Part shown: positions 44,205 through 52,725 of the stretch, in pieces
How positions within the stretch are numbered: the first letter of the stretch is position 1
Layout: every line of letters begins with the position of its first letter
Source: Sedimentitalea sp039941015
Lineage (GTDB): Bacteria; Pseudomonadota; Alphaproteobacteria; Rhodobacterales; Rhodobacteraceae
Strand: one strand, 5' to 3'
Length of the DNA stretch: 64,000 nt
Assembly (NCBI RefSeq): GCF_039941015.1
Contig: NZ_JBDVFI010000051.1
Notes under the pieces: generated by a model
Databases searched by the model: none
Told to the model about the DNA's origin: nothing
Seen by the model: only the letters and a program-made list of their open reading frames with translations
Program-made: the position numbers and the translations under genes

Positions 44205-44900
44205 CTAGGCGGGCGACAACATGCGCCGGAACAGCGTTTCAAGATGCTGTTCCGCGCCGGGAAACGGATCTGCCCCACCGTTCACCGCGCGCACCTGCAC
44301 GTCGAAATCGGCATAATGCTGGGTCAGCGACCAGATGGAAAAAATCAGGTGCACGGGATCGACCGGCGCAATCCGTTCGGTTTTGATCCAACCGTTGATG
44401 GTTTCGGCTGTTCGGTCGACCAGCGTCTTTAGATCACCCTCAAGGTCAGGCAGGATCGTTGGCGCGCCCTGCAAAATTTCGTTGGCAAATATCCGGCTTT
44501 CACGCGGAAAATCCCGCGCCAATTGCAGTTTCCGGCGTACGTATTCGAGAATTTCTTCCAACGGCTCACCGCCATGATCCATCGCCTTGAGCGGATCCAG
44601 CCATGTGTCAAGCAACCCGTGCAACAACTCGCGGTGAATCGCCTCTTTTGACGGGTAATAATAGAGCAGATTCGGCTTGCTCAGACCCGCCTGGTTGGCG
44701 ATCTGATCCAAAGTCGCTCCACGATAGCCATTCCGCGAAAACACTTCCAGCGCGGCCTCCAAAATCAGCTCTCGGTTGCGCTTTTGGATGCGGGTTCTGG
44801 GTTTGGTGGGGTCGCCAGGATGCGACTGCGCCAATCTTTTTGTCATCGCCTGCCATTCCCTGCCAAATTTTGATGCGAATGCCGCTTTCGGCGGCGCCAC
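44205..44900 (-). CDS. rutR: RutR-like TetR-family repressor of pyrimidine catabolism
   Basis: The 231-residue regulator has a TetR helix-turn-helix (ATLDQIANQAGLSKPNLLYY) and a C-terminal ligand domain. IAPVDPVHLIFSIWSLTQHY and ADFDVQVRAVNG closely follow the E. coli RutR pattern. RutR senses uracil and thymine. The gene is divergent from the amidase gene and shares with it the perfect palindrome at 44934-44951, so autoregulation is likely. The start may be 44900 or the internal ATG 44846; the first 18 residues look non-conserved. Confidence 0.85.
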   Translation of the reverse strand: MAPPKAAFASKFGREWQAMTKRLAQSHPGDPTKPRTRIQKRNRELILEAALEVFSRNGYRGATLDQIANQAGLSKPNLLYYYPSKEAIHRELLHGLLDTWLDPLKAMDHGGEPLEEILEYVRRKLQLARDFPRESRIFANEILQGAPTILPDLEGDLKTLVDRTAETINGWIKTERIAPVDPVHLIFSIWSLTQHYADFDVQVRAVNGGADPFPGAEQHLETLFRRMLSPA

Positions 44901-44933
44901 ACTTGACTGACCTTGGCTCCGTGGTAGCGTGAC

Positions 44934-44951
44934 TTTGACCGATTGGTCAAA
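44934..44951. promoter_or_regulatory. Perfect RutR-type operator between rutR and the amidase gene
   Basis: TTTGACCGATTGGTCAAA has two perfect 7-base arms (TTTGACC / GGTCAAA) around GATT, matching the E. coli RutR site core TTGACC-N4-GGTCAA. It ends 41 bp before the amidase start at 44993 and 34 bp from the rutR start at 44900, so one bound dimer could control both. Confidence 0.8.
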
Positions 44952-44992
44952 TCATGAAATGGCCCGTAGAGGCTAGCAAGACTGGGGATGAT

Positions 44993-46243
44993 ATGACCGC
45001 ACCAGCAGCCAACCTGACCGTCAACGCAGATCGCCTGTGGGATACTCTCATGGAAATGGCCAAAATCGGCCCGGGCGTCGCGGGCGGAAACAACCGACAG
45101 ACCCTGACCGACGAAGACGCCGAAGGCCGCGCGCTGTTTCAGCGCTGGTGCGAAGAGGCGGGATGCACGATGGGATTGGATCAGATGGGCAACATGTTTG
45201 CCCGGCGCGAGGGTACAGACCCCGATGCCCTGCCGGTATATGTCGGCAGCCATCTGGATACGCAGCCGACGGGCGGCAAATATGATGGCATTCTCGGCGT
45301 TCTCGGCGGGCTTGAAATCATTCGCACGCTCAACGACCTTGGCATCAAGACCAAGCATCCGATCGTTGCCACGAATTGGACCAACGAAGAGGGCACGCGA
45401 TATGCCCCTGCCATGCTGTCATCAGGGGTCTTTGCGGGGGTGCACACCCAAGACTGGGCCTATGCGCGCGAAGATCACGAAGGCAAAGCCTTCGGAGACG
45501 AGCTGAACCGTATCGGCTGGCGCGGTGACGAAGAAGTTGGTGCCCGCAAGATGCATGCATTCTTCGAATTGCACATCGAACAGGGCCCCATTCTTGAGGC
45601 TGAGGGCAAGGACATCGGCGTCGTCACCCACGGTCAGGGCCTGTCGTGGACACAGGTCACCGTCACCGGCAAGGACGCACATACTGGTTCCACCCCGATG
45701 CCGATGCGCAAGAACGCTGGTCTGGGCATGGCGCGGATTCTGGAAAAAGTCGAAGAGATCGCATGGTCACACAAACCCCACGCAGTGGGCGCGGCGGGCC
45801 ATATCGAAGTCTTTCCGAACTCGCGCAATGTGATCCCCGGACGCGCGGTCTTTACCATCGATTTCCGCTCGCCAGACCTCGCGGTCATTCAGGACATGGA
45901 AACGCGGCTGAAGAACGAGGCGCAGAAGATTTGCGATGACATGGGGCTTGAGGTTGAATTCGAAAAGGTCGGAGGATTTGACCCGGTGGAATTTGACGCC
46001 GCCTGTGTCAGCGCCGTGCGAAACGCCGCCGAGCGATTGGGATATTCCCACCGCGATCTGATTTCCGGTGCCGGGCATGATGCGTGCTGGATCAATCAGG
46101 TCGCACCTACCGCAATGGTAATGTGCCCCTGCGTCGACGGGCTGTCGCACAACGAGGCGGAAGAGATATCCAAGGACTGGGCGCGCGCCGGAGCCGATGT
46201 GCTGATGCATGCCGTGGTCGAAACGGCAGAGATCGTCACCTGA
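44993..46243 (+). CDS. Beta-ureidopropionase / N-carbamoyl amidase (M20-type, PydC-like)
   Basis: The 416-residue zinc amidase of the M20 family has ligands in VGSHLDTQPTGGKYDG (His and Asp), NWTNEEGTRYAPAM (Glu), FELHIEQGP (His) and the C-terminal GLSHNEAEE (His). GAGHDACW is the substrate-carboxylate motif of carbamoyl amidases. In this locus it should hydrolyse N-carbamoyl-beta-alanine to beta-alanine, CO2 and ammonia. ATG 44993 is preferred over 44954, which would start two bases after the operator. The common names are hyuC or pydC; allantoate amidohydrolase is a close relative but less likely here. Confidence 0.88.
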   Translation: MTAPAANLTVNADRLWDTLMEMAKIGPGVAGGNNRQTLTDEDAEGRALFQRWCEEAGCTMGLDQMGNMFARREGTDPDALPVYVGSHLDTQPTGGKYDGILGVLGGLEIIRTLNDLGIKTKHPIVATNWTNEEGTRYAPAMLSSGVFAGVHTQDWAYAREDHEGKAFGDELNRIGWRGDEEVGARKMHAFFELHIEQGPILEAEGKDIGVVTHGQGLSWTQVTVTGKDAHTGSTPMPMRKNAGLGMARILEKVEEIAWSHKPHAVGAAGHIEVFPNSRNVIPGRAVFTIDFRSPDLAVIQDMETRLKNEAQKICDDMGLEVEFEKVGGFDPVEFDAACVSAVRNAAERLGYSHRDLISGAGHDACWINQVAPTAMVMCPCVDGLSHNEAEEISKDWARAGADVLMHAVVETAEIVT

Positions 46244-46309
46244 TCTCGACTGAGTCACCGAACAAGAAGGCGCTGAAATAATGCGCTACCGCTATGGGGA
46301 GAACGACCA

Positions 46310-47764
46310 ATGAGCACGGTCATCAAGAACGGAACCATCGTCACCGCCGATCTGACTTATGAGGCAGACGTCAAGGTAGAGGGCGGCCGGATCACCGAGA
46401 TCGGGCCCGACCTGACCGGAGACGAGGTGCTGGACGCAACGGGCTGTTACGTGATGCCCGGCGGGATTGATCCGCATACGCATTTGGAAATGCCCTTCAT
46501 GGGCACCTACTCCACCGATGATTTCGAGAGCGGCACCCGCGCCGCGCTGGCGGGTGGAACGACAATGGTGGTCGATTTCGCACTGCCGTCGCCGGGTCAG
46601 GGGCTGCTGGATGCCCTGCAGATGTGGGACAACAAATCGACCCGCGCCAACTGCGACTATTCCTTCCACATGGCGGTGACGTGGTGGGGCGAGCAGGTGT
46701 TTGATGACATGAAAACCGTGGTCGAAGAGCGCGGCATCAACACGTTCAAACACTTCATGGCCTACAAGGGCGCGCTGATGGTCAACGATGACGAGATGTA
46801 CGCGTCGTTCCAGCGGCTTGCCGAACTTGGCGGGATCGCGATGGTGCACGCGGAAAACGGCGACGTGGTGGCCGAATTGTCCGCCAAATTACTCGCCGAG
46901 GGCAATACAGGCCCCGAGGCGCATGCCTATTCGCGCCCGCCTCAGGTCGAAGGCGAGGCGACCAACCGCGCCATCATGATCGCCGATATGGCGGGCGTGC
47001 CGCTCTATGTGGTGCATACCAGTTGCGAGGACAGTCACGAGGCCATCCGCCGCGCCCGGATGCAGGGCAAACGCGTCTGGGGTGAACCCCTGATCCAGCA
47101 TCTGACGCTGGACGAAAGCGAATATTTCAACGCCGATTGGGACCATGCCGCGCGACGCGTCATGTCGCCGCCGTTCCGCAACAAGAAACATCAGGACAGT
47201 CTCTGGGCCGGGTTGCAAAGCGGCTCTCTGTCGGTGGTGGCAACCGATCACTGTGCCTTTACCACTGAACAGAAACGCACCGGCGTTGGCGATTTCACCA
47301 AGATCCCCAACGGCACCGGTGGGTTGGAGGATCGGATGCCGATGCTGTGGACCCGTGGTGTTGCAACCGGACGTTTGACGCCAGAAGAGTTTGTCGCGGT
47401 GACCTCAACCAACATCGCCAAGATCCTGAACTGCTATCCCAAGAAGGGCGCGATCATGGTTGGGTCCGATGCTGACATCGTCGTCTGGGACCCGACCAAG
47501 GAAAAGACGATTTCCGCCAACAATCAGCAGAGCGCGATCGACTATAATGTGTTCGAGGGCCAGCAGATCAAAGGCTTGCCGCGCTATACCCTGACACGCG
47601 GTCAGGTCGCGGTGATGGATGGCGAGATCAAGACCGAAGAGGGACATGGCGAATTTGTCAGCCGGTCGGCCAACACCACCGTGAACAAGGCGCTTTCCAC
47701 ATGGAAAGAACTGACCGCCCCACGCCCGGTAGAGCGCAGCGGCATTCCGGTGACGGGGGTTTGA
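46310..47764 (+). CDS. hydA: Dihydropyrimidinase
   Basis: The 484-residue amidohydrolase has metal-binding HTH in GIDPHTHLEMP, the carbamylated Lys in HFMAYKGALMV, and His ligands in VHAENGD and VVHTSCEDS. The catalytic Asp is in ATDHCAF. It opens the dihydrouracil or dihydrothymine ring to the N-carbamoyl-beta-amino acid, between PreAT and the amidase. GGGGAGA precedes the ATG. It follows the amidase gene by 66 bp and precedes the ABC transporter genes by 31 bp. Confidence 0.95.
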   Translation: MSTVIKNGTIVTADLTYEADVKVEGGRITEIGPDLTGDEVLDATGCYVMPGGIDPHTHLEMPFMGTYSTDDFESGTRAALAGGTTMVVDFALPSPGQGLLDALQMWDNKSTRANCDYSFHMAVTWWGEQVFDDMKTVVEERGINTFKHFMAYKGALMVNDDEMYASFQRLAELGGIAMVHAENGDVVAELSAKLLAEGNTGPEAHAYSRPPQVEGEATNRAIMIADMAGVPLYVVHTSCEDSHEAIRRARMQGKRVWGEPLIQHLTLDESEYFNADWDHAARRVMSPPFRNKKHQDSLWAGLQSGSLSVVATDHCAFTTEQKRTGVGDFTKIPNGTGGLEDRMPMLWTRGVATGRLTPEEFVAVTSTNIAKILNCYPKKGAIMVGSDADIVVWDPTKEKTISANNQQSAIDYNVFEGQQIKGLPRYTLTRGQVAVMDGEIKTEEGHGEFVSRSANTTVNKALSTWKELTAPRPVERSGIPVTGV

Positions 47765-47795
47765 TGACCATTTACTGCACTGCAAAGTATGACGC

Positions 47796-48599
47796 ATGAG
47801 TGAACCAAATCCTGTAACCAACCCTGCCGCACCCGTGATCGCGGCTAAGGGGCTGGACCTGACTTTTCAGACTGCGGACGGACCTGTTCACGCGCTTAAG
47901 GACGTGAGCCTTGATATTCCCAACGGATCGTTCGTCAGCTTTATCGGCCCCTCGGGTTGTGGCAAGACCACCCTGTTGCGCTGTATCGCCGGGCTGGAAA
48001 CGCCAACGGGCGGCAGTCTGACGGTCAACGGCATGACTGCAGACGAAGCGCGGCGGGCGCGGGCCTATGGGTATGTGTTTCAGGCGGCGGGCCTGTATCC
48101 GTGGCGCAGCATCGGCGGCAACATCCGTTTGCCGCTTGAAATCATGGGCTTTTGCAAGGCCGAACAGCAGGAACGCATCACGCGTGTGCTTGAACTTGTT
48201 GAACTGACCGGGTTTGAAAAGAAGTTTCCTTGGCAATTGTCCGGCGGCATGCAGCAACGCGCCTCTATCGCGCGGGCACTGGCGTTTGATGCCGAGATCC
48301 TGCTGATGGACGAACCCTTTGGCGCGCTGGATGAAATCGTGCGTGACCGTCTGAACGAAGAGGTCCTGCGGCTCTGGGACCGCACGCAGAAAACCATCTG
48401 TTTCGTAACACATTCGATCCCCGAGGCGGTTTATCTTTCGACCCATATCGTGGTGATGTCGCCCCGTCCGGGTCGGATCACTGATGTGATCGAAAGCCCG
48501 CTGCCCCGCGAACGGCCATTGGATATCCGCGATACGCCCGAGTTCATCGAGATTGCCCACAGGGTGCGCGAAGGTCTGCGTGCGGGGTACGAAGAGTGA
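47796..48599 (+). CDS. ABC transporter ATPase (pyrimidine locus, nitrate/taurine type)
   Basis: The 267-residue ATPase has Walker A GPSGCGKTTLLRC (about residues 51-63), Q-loop FQAAGLYPW, signature LSGGMQQRASIARAL, Walker B ILLMDEPFGALDE and switch His FVTHSIPEAV. This is the SsuB/TauB/ThiZ class that energises uptake of small organic substrates. It overlaps the next permease gene by 4 bp (GTGA). Placement in the operon suggests import of pyrimidines or their derivatives. Confidence 0.93.
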   Translation: MSEPNPVTNPAAPVIAAKGLDLTFQTADGPVHALKDVSLDIPNGSFVSFIGPSGCGKTTLLRCIAGLETPTGGSLTVNGMTADEARRARAYGYVFQAAGLYPWRSIGGNIRLPLEIMGFCKAEQQERITRVLELVELTGFEKKFPWQLSGGMQQRASIARALAFDAEILLMDEPFGALDEIVRDRLNEEVLRLWDRTQKTICFVTHSIPEAVYLSTHIVVMSPRPGRITDVIESPLPRERPLDIRDTPEFIEIAHRVREGLRAGYEE

Positions 48600-49585
48600 G
48601 CGCCAGCGCCGATCCTGTCGCGCCGACCGCTGCCCGGCGCTGGCGTCTGCCGCCGGTTCTGGCGATGGTTCTTGTTGTGCTGGGCATCTGGTACCTGGCC
48701 GTTATTCCGATGAACGTGCAGGATGTGCTGACCCGTGCGGAGCGTGCCGGTGCAACCGTGTCACCCGAAACTGCGGTAGAGCGGCGTGACATGGGGTCTT
48801 GGGCATTGGTGGCGCAAAATACGGGGCTGTTAGGCGAAAGCTGGAGCCTTGATCGTCCCCGCCTTCCGGCCCCGCATCAAGTGGCGGCAGAGCTGTATCG
48901 TTCGACATTCGACGAAGAAATCAACGGCCGGCGCGGTATCGTCAAATCTGGCAGCCTGTCCAACCGGTCGCTGATCTATCACGGCGGCATCACGCTGAGT
49001 GCGACGTTTCTTGGCTTTGTTATCGGCACCGCGCTGGGCATCGCACTGGCGGTTGGCATCGTGCATTCGCGGGTGATGGACATGTCGATCATGCCCTGGG
49101 CGATTGTCAGCCAGACCATCCCGATTGTGGCGTTGGCTCCGATGATCATCGTGGTGCTCTATTCCATCGGAATACAGGGTTTGATTCCCAAGGCGGTGAT
49201 CTCGGCCTATCTGTCGTTCTTTCCGGTGGTTGTCGGCATGGTCAAAGGTCTGCGCTCGCCGGATGCGATGCAGCTCGACCTGATGCGCACTTACAATGCG
49301 GGGGCGTTCACGGTGTTGACCAAATTGCGTTTGCCGGCCTCGGTCCCCTATCTCTTTACCTCGCTCAAGATCGCCATCGCCGCCAGCCTTGTCGGTGCGA
49401 TCGTGGGTGAATTGCCGGTGCAAAAGGGCGGGCTGGGTGCGCGGATGCTGGCGGGCAGCTACTATGGCCAAACCTCACAGGTTTGGGCGGCGCTGTTGAT
49501 GGCGGCAGGACTTGCGGCCATTCTGGTCTGGTTGACCGGCTGGCTTGAGCGACGCACGCTCAGGGCAATGGGTGGCCAGCCATGA
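48596..49585 (+). CDS. ABC transporter permease 1 (pyrimidine locus)
   Basis: The 329-residue protein has an N-terminal membrane helix (residues 19-38), then a long periplasmic loop (about residues 40-125), then a BPD_transp_1 core of five or six helices. The EAA-like cytoplasmic loop is LMRTYNAGAFTVLTKLRLPA. The start is GTG at 48596, overlapping the ATPase stop. The extra N-terminal loop is unusual for this permease class; the second permease lacks it, so the two probably form a heterodimer. Confidence 0.88.
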   Translation: MSASADPVAPTAARRWRLPPVLAMVLVVLGIWYLAVIPMNVQDVLTRAERAGATVSPETAVERRDMGSWALVAQNTGLLGESWSLDRPRLPAPHQVAAELYRSTFDEEINGRRGIVKSGSLSNRSLIYHGGITLSATFLGFVIGTALGIALAVGIVHSRVMDMSIMPWAIVSQTIPIVALAPMIIVVLYSIGIQGLIPKAVISAYLSFFPVVVGMVKGLRSPDAMQLDLMRTYNAGAFTVLTKLRLPASVPYLFTSLKIAIAASLVGAIVGELPVQKGGLGARMLAGSYYGQTSQVWAALLMAAGLAAILVWLTGWLERRTLRAMGGQP

Positions 49586-50427
49586 GTCTGGTCATTTTGG
49601 CATTGCTGATCTGGGCAGCCGGTTTCGCAGTCAACCTCTGGCTCGCCCGCCCCGCGCGGTCGCAGAGCCGTGCGGCACGGCTGGCTGTGCCATTGATCTT
49701 TGGTGCAACGGTGTTGGTCATGTGGGAGCTGATCGTGCGCGGGCTCGAAGTTCCGCAAGTGATCCTGCCACCGCCCAGCGTGATTGCCAGCACCTTCGCC
49801 AACAACATTGCGATGCTTTGGGGTGACTTTACCCAGACCATCCTCAAAGGCGCGCTTGGTGGTTACGTGATTGGTTGCAGCGCCGCGTTCCTGACCGCGC
49901 TTCTGGTCGACCGGTACACGTATTTGCGTCAGGGTTTGCTCCCATTGGGCAATTTCATGGCCGCCTTGCCCATCGTTGGGACCGCGCCAATCCTTGTCAT
50001 GTGGTTCGGCTTTGGCTGGCAATCCAAGGCGGCGGTCGTCGTGCTGATGGTGTATTTTCCGATGCTGGTGAACACGGTTGCCGGTCTTTCCGAAACATCT
50101 GCGATGCAGCGCGACCTGATGCGTACCTATGCGGCGAGTTGGGGTGAAACGTTGCTGAAACTGCGCCTGCCCGCAGCCATGCCGTTTATCTTCAACGGTC
50201 TGAAAGTCAGTACAACGCTGGCGCTGATCGGGGCCATTGTCGCGGAATTTTTCGGCTCGCCAACGCAGGGTCTGGGCTTTCGCATTTCAACCTCTATCGG
50301 TCAGCTTGACCTCGGCCTCGTCTGGTCGGCTATCCTTGTCGCGGCGATCACCGGAACGCTGGCCTATGGGTTGGCGGCGCTGATCGAAAAGTGGCTCACC
50401 TTCTGGCACCCTTCGCAACGCGGTTAG
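49582..50427 (+). CDS. ABC transporter permease 2 (pyrimidine locus)
   Basis: The 281-residue inner-membrane permease of the binding-protein-dependent family has two N-terminal helices, then the core with the EAA-like loop LMRTYAASWGETLLKLRLPA, closely parallel to the first permease. The ATG overlaps the upstream stop (ATGA). The substrate-binding protein gene follows 50 bp downstream. Confidence 0.9.
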   Translation: MSLVILALLIWAAGFAVNLWLARPARSQSRAARLAVPLIFGATVLVMWELIVRGLEVPQVILPPPSVIASTFANNIAMLWGDFTQTILKGALGGYVIGCSAAFLTALLVDRYTYLRQGLLPLGNFMAALPIVGTAPILVMWFGFGWQSKAAVVVLMVYFPMLVNTVAGLSETSAMQRDLMRTYAASWGETLLKLRLPAAMPFIFNGLKVSTTLALIGAIVAEFFGSPTQGLGFRISTSIGQLDLGLVWSAILVAAITGTLAYGLAALIEKWLTFWHPSQRG

Positions 50428-50477
50428 GGGCCACCCACCCACAAGAAACCAAAACCAAAAACCAACAGGAGACTAAC

Positions 50478-51470
50478 ATGAAAAAATCTATGCTGATCGC
50501 GGCACTTGCATCGACTGCACTGACCGCTCCGGCCTTTGCCGAAGAGGTCACGCTGCAACTCAAATGGGTGACGCAGGCGCAATTTGCCGGGTATTATGTG
50601 GCGCTTGAAAACGGCTATTATGATGATGCCGGGCTCGAAGTTACCGTGCTGCCCGGTGGCCCGGATATCGCCCCCACTCAGGTGATCGCAGGCGGTGGCG
50701 CCGATGTCATCGTCGAGTGGATGCCCGCCGCATTGGCAGCCCGCGAAAACGGCTTGCCTCTGGTCAATATTGCGCAACCGTTCAAGTCATCAGGCATGAT
50801 GCTGACTTGCTGGGCTGATGTTGGGATCGAGGGGCCGGAATCATTGGCCAACCGGACACTTGGCGTTTGGTTCTTTGGCAACGAATACCCATTCCTGAGC
50901 TGGATGTCGCATCTGGGGATGGGCACCGATGGCAAGGGTGAAAACAGCGTCGAGGTTCTGAAACAGGGCTTTAACGTCGACCCGCTCTTGCAGCGTCAGG
51001 CGGATTGCATCTCGACCATGACCTACAATGAGTATGGCCAGGTTCTCGACAGCGGCGTTGTTCCAGAAGAGCTGATCACCTTCAAATACGAGGATCAGGG
51101 CGTCGCCACGTTGGAAGACGGGCTTTACGTGATGGAAGAAAACCTCTCGGATCCCGCATTCGTGGAGCGGATGGAAAAATTCGTCGCGGCGTCGATGCAA
51201 GGCTGGAAATGGGCCGAGGAAAACCCCGAAGAGGCGGCGATGATCGTGCTCGATTATGACGAGACCGGCGCGCAGACCGAGGCGCATCAGGTTCGCATGA
51301 TGACCGAGGTTGCAAAGTTGACTGCCGGATCCAACGGCGCGCTGGATCCCGGAGATTATGAGCGGACCGTGGCAACCTTGCTTGCCGGTGGTTCCGACCC
51401 GGTGATCACCAAACAACCCGAAGGTGCCTATACCACAGCCATCACCGACAATGCGCTGGCGGCTGAATAA
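50478..51470 (+). CDS. ABC transporter substrate-binding protein (NMT1/THI5-like)
   Basis: The 330-residue protein has a signal peptide (KKSMLIAALASTALTAPAFA) and then VTLQLKWVTQAQFAGYYVAL, the start typical of NMT1/THI5-like binding proteins. The family also contains binders of thiamine-pyrimidine precursors. LGVWFFGNEYPF is a further recognisable segment. It should bind the imported substrate in the periplasm, most likely a pyrimidine base or dihydropyrimidine. ATG 50478 follows ACAGGAG. It is the last gene of the plus-strand unit. Confidence 0.9.
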   Translation: MKKSMLIAALASTALTAPAFAEEVTLQLKWVTQAQFAGYYVALENGYYDDAGLEVTVLPGGPDIAPTQVIAGGGADVIVEWMPAALAARENGLPLVNIAQPFKSSGMMLTCWADVGIEGPESLANRTLGVWFFGNEYPFLSWMSHLGMGTDGKGENSVEVLKQGFNVDPLLQRQADCISTMTYNEYGQVLDSGVVPEELITFKYEDQGVATLEDGLYVMEENLSDPAFVERMEKFVAASMQGWKWAEENPEEAAMIVLDYDETGAQTEAHQVRMMTEVAKLTAGSNGALDPGDYERTVATLLAGGSDPVITKQPEGAYTTAITDNALAAE

Positions 51471-51482
51471 GCTCTGACAGAT

Positions 51483-51507
51483 CAGGCCCCGGTATAACCG
51501 GGGCCTG
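51483..51507. terminator. Strong hairpin between convergent transcription units
   Basis: CAGGCCCCGG (51483-51492) pairs perfectly with CCGGGGCCTG (51498-51507) around TATAA. It lies 12 bp after the binding-protein stop and 10 bp before the end of the convergent permease gene. No T-run follows on either strand, so it may act with Rho or as a 3'-end stabiliser. Confidence 0.6.
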
Positions 51508-51517
51508 AACGCGGGGA

Positions 51518-52720
51518 TCAGCCCTGCGCCCTCAATGCGGCAGTAATCGGAAGCTGGGCGGCGGCAAGAGCGGGCAAAAGCCCACCAATGGCCCCGATGG
51601 CGAGACCGACAGAGCCAGCCATCAACATCACATCAGCGTCGACGACCAACCGAAATGCCATCCGCGCATCGTTCGCGCCAAGTGTGCTCGCCTGCCAACC
51701 ATTCATGGCAACCCACGAAATCGCGAGGCCGAGACAAACACCCAGTGTCGCGAGCAACATCGCCTCTACCCAAGTGGCGAGCAGGGCCGACAGACGGCTG
51801 AAACCAAGCGCGCGGACTGTGGCGATTTCCACGGTGCGGTCTGACAGAGAACTCATCATCGTGTTGAGGGCACCGGCCACCGCGCCCGCCGCCATCAAGA
51901 GCGCAATTGGCCAGCCAAACAACCGAATCAGACGCGCGGTGCCTTCGGACTGGCTCGCATACAGATCCGCCTCGGAAACGATCCGAAACTGTTCAGTGGT
52001 CGATTGTTCAATCGCCTGACGGAGCGTTTCAATCGCAGTTGGCTGCACTAGTAGCAGCCTGAGGCTCTGAACCTCGCCCGCGCGGTCGAACGCTCCGCGT
52101 ACGGTATCGAGATCAGCCCAAATTTCGGACTCAAACGCACTGCCCTGAGCCGAGAAATGACCGGCGATTGTCCAGAATATCGGCCCCAACCGAACCTGTT
52201 CGCCGAGGCCGAAACCAGGATAGCTGGCCGCCAATTGATCGCCGACCACGATCTCGCGGCTTCCGGGTGTTGGGAAATGACCGGCTGAAAGCGATATGTC
52301 CTGTCGGATTGCGGGACCAGTCGAATCCATCCCTCGCAGGGTCAGTGTGTCGCCTGCGGCATCGTCATGACTGCGATACTCTACTGGCACGACAAGTTCG
52401 CGAGAGAGGAGCAGGGCTTTGGAAGGATCGCGGACTACGCCGATATCGCCGCCCATCGCCATGACCGACCGCGTGGTTTCGGCCGGTATCTCCGACTGGC
52501 CCTCGTTGCGTGCGCCGCTGCCAAGGATCACGGCGACATCCGGTGATCCTGCGCTTTGCAGCGTTACTTCGAACCCCTTCGCCATGGCAAGAAAGGCGCT
52601 GAGAACGCAGACCACCAACATGATCGAGGCGATCATGGAGAGTGAAATGGCCAATCGGCGGGGCAGGCTGAGCATGGCCGCGCGTACCATCGCCATAATT
52701 TGTCGTGTGGAAGCTTGCAT
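51518..52720 (-). CDS. FtsX/MacB-type ABC transporter permease (second of pair)
   Basis: The 400-residue permease has the FtsX layout: one N-terminal helix (about residues 20-48), a large periplasmic domain (about 50-265) and three C-terminal helices. RTVEIATVRALGFSRLSALL between the C-terminal helices is the usual cytoplasmic coupling motif. It likely pairs with the permease encoded just upstream (52726-53868). It is the last gene of the leftward efflux unit. Confidence 0.9.
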   Translation of the reverse strand: MQASTRQIMAMVRAAMLSLPRRLAISLSMIASIMLVVCVLSAFLAMAKGFEVTLQSAGSPDVAVILGSGARNEGQSEIPAETTRSVMAMGGDIGVVRDPSKALLLSRELVVPVEYRSHDDAAGDTLTLRGMDSTGPAIRQDISLSAGHFPTPGSREIVVGDQLAASYPGFGLGEQVRLGPIFWTIAGHFSAQGSAFESEIWADLDTVRGAFDRAGEVQSLRLLLVQPTAIETLRQAIEQSTTEQFRIVSEADLYASQSEGTARLIRLFGWPIALLMAAGAVAGALNTMMSSLSDRTVEIATVRALGFSRLSALLATWVEAMLLATLGVCLGLAISWVAMNGWQASTLGANDARMAFRLVVDADVMLMAGSVGLAIGAIGGLLPALAAAQLPITAALRAQG

Positions 52721-52725
52721 CTGGG

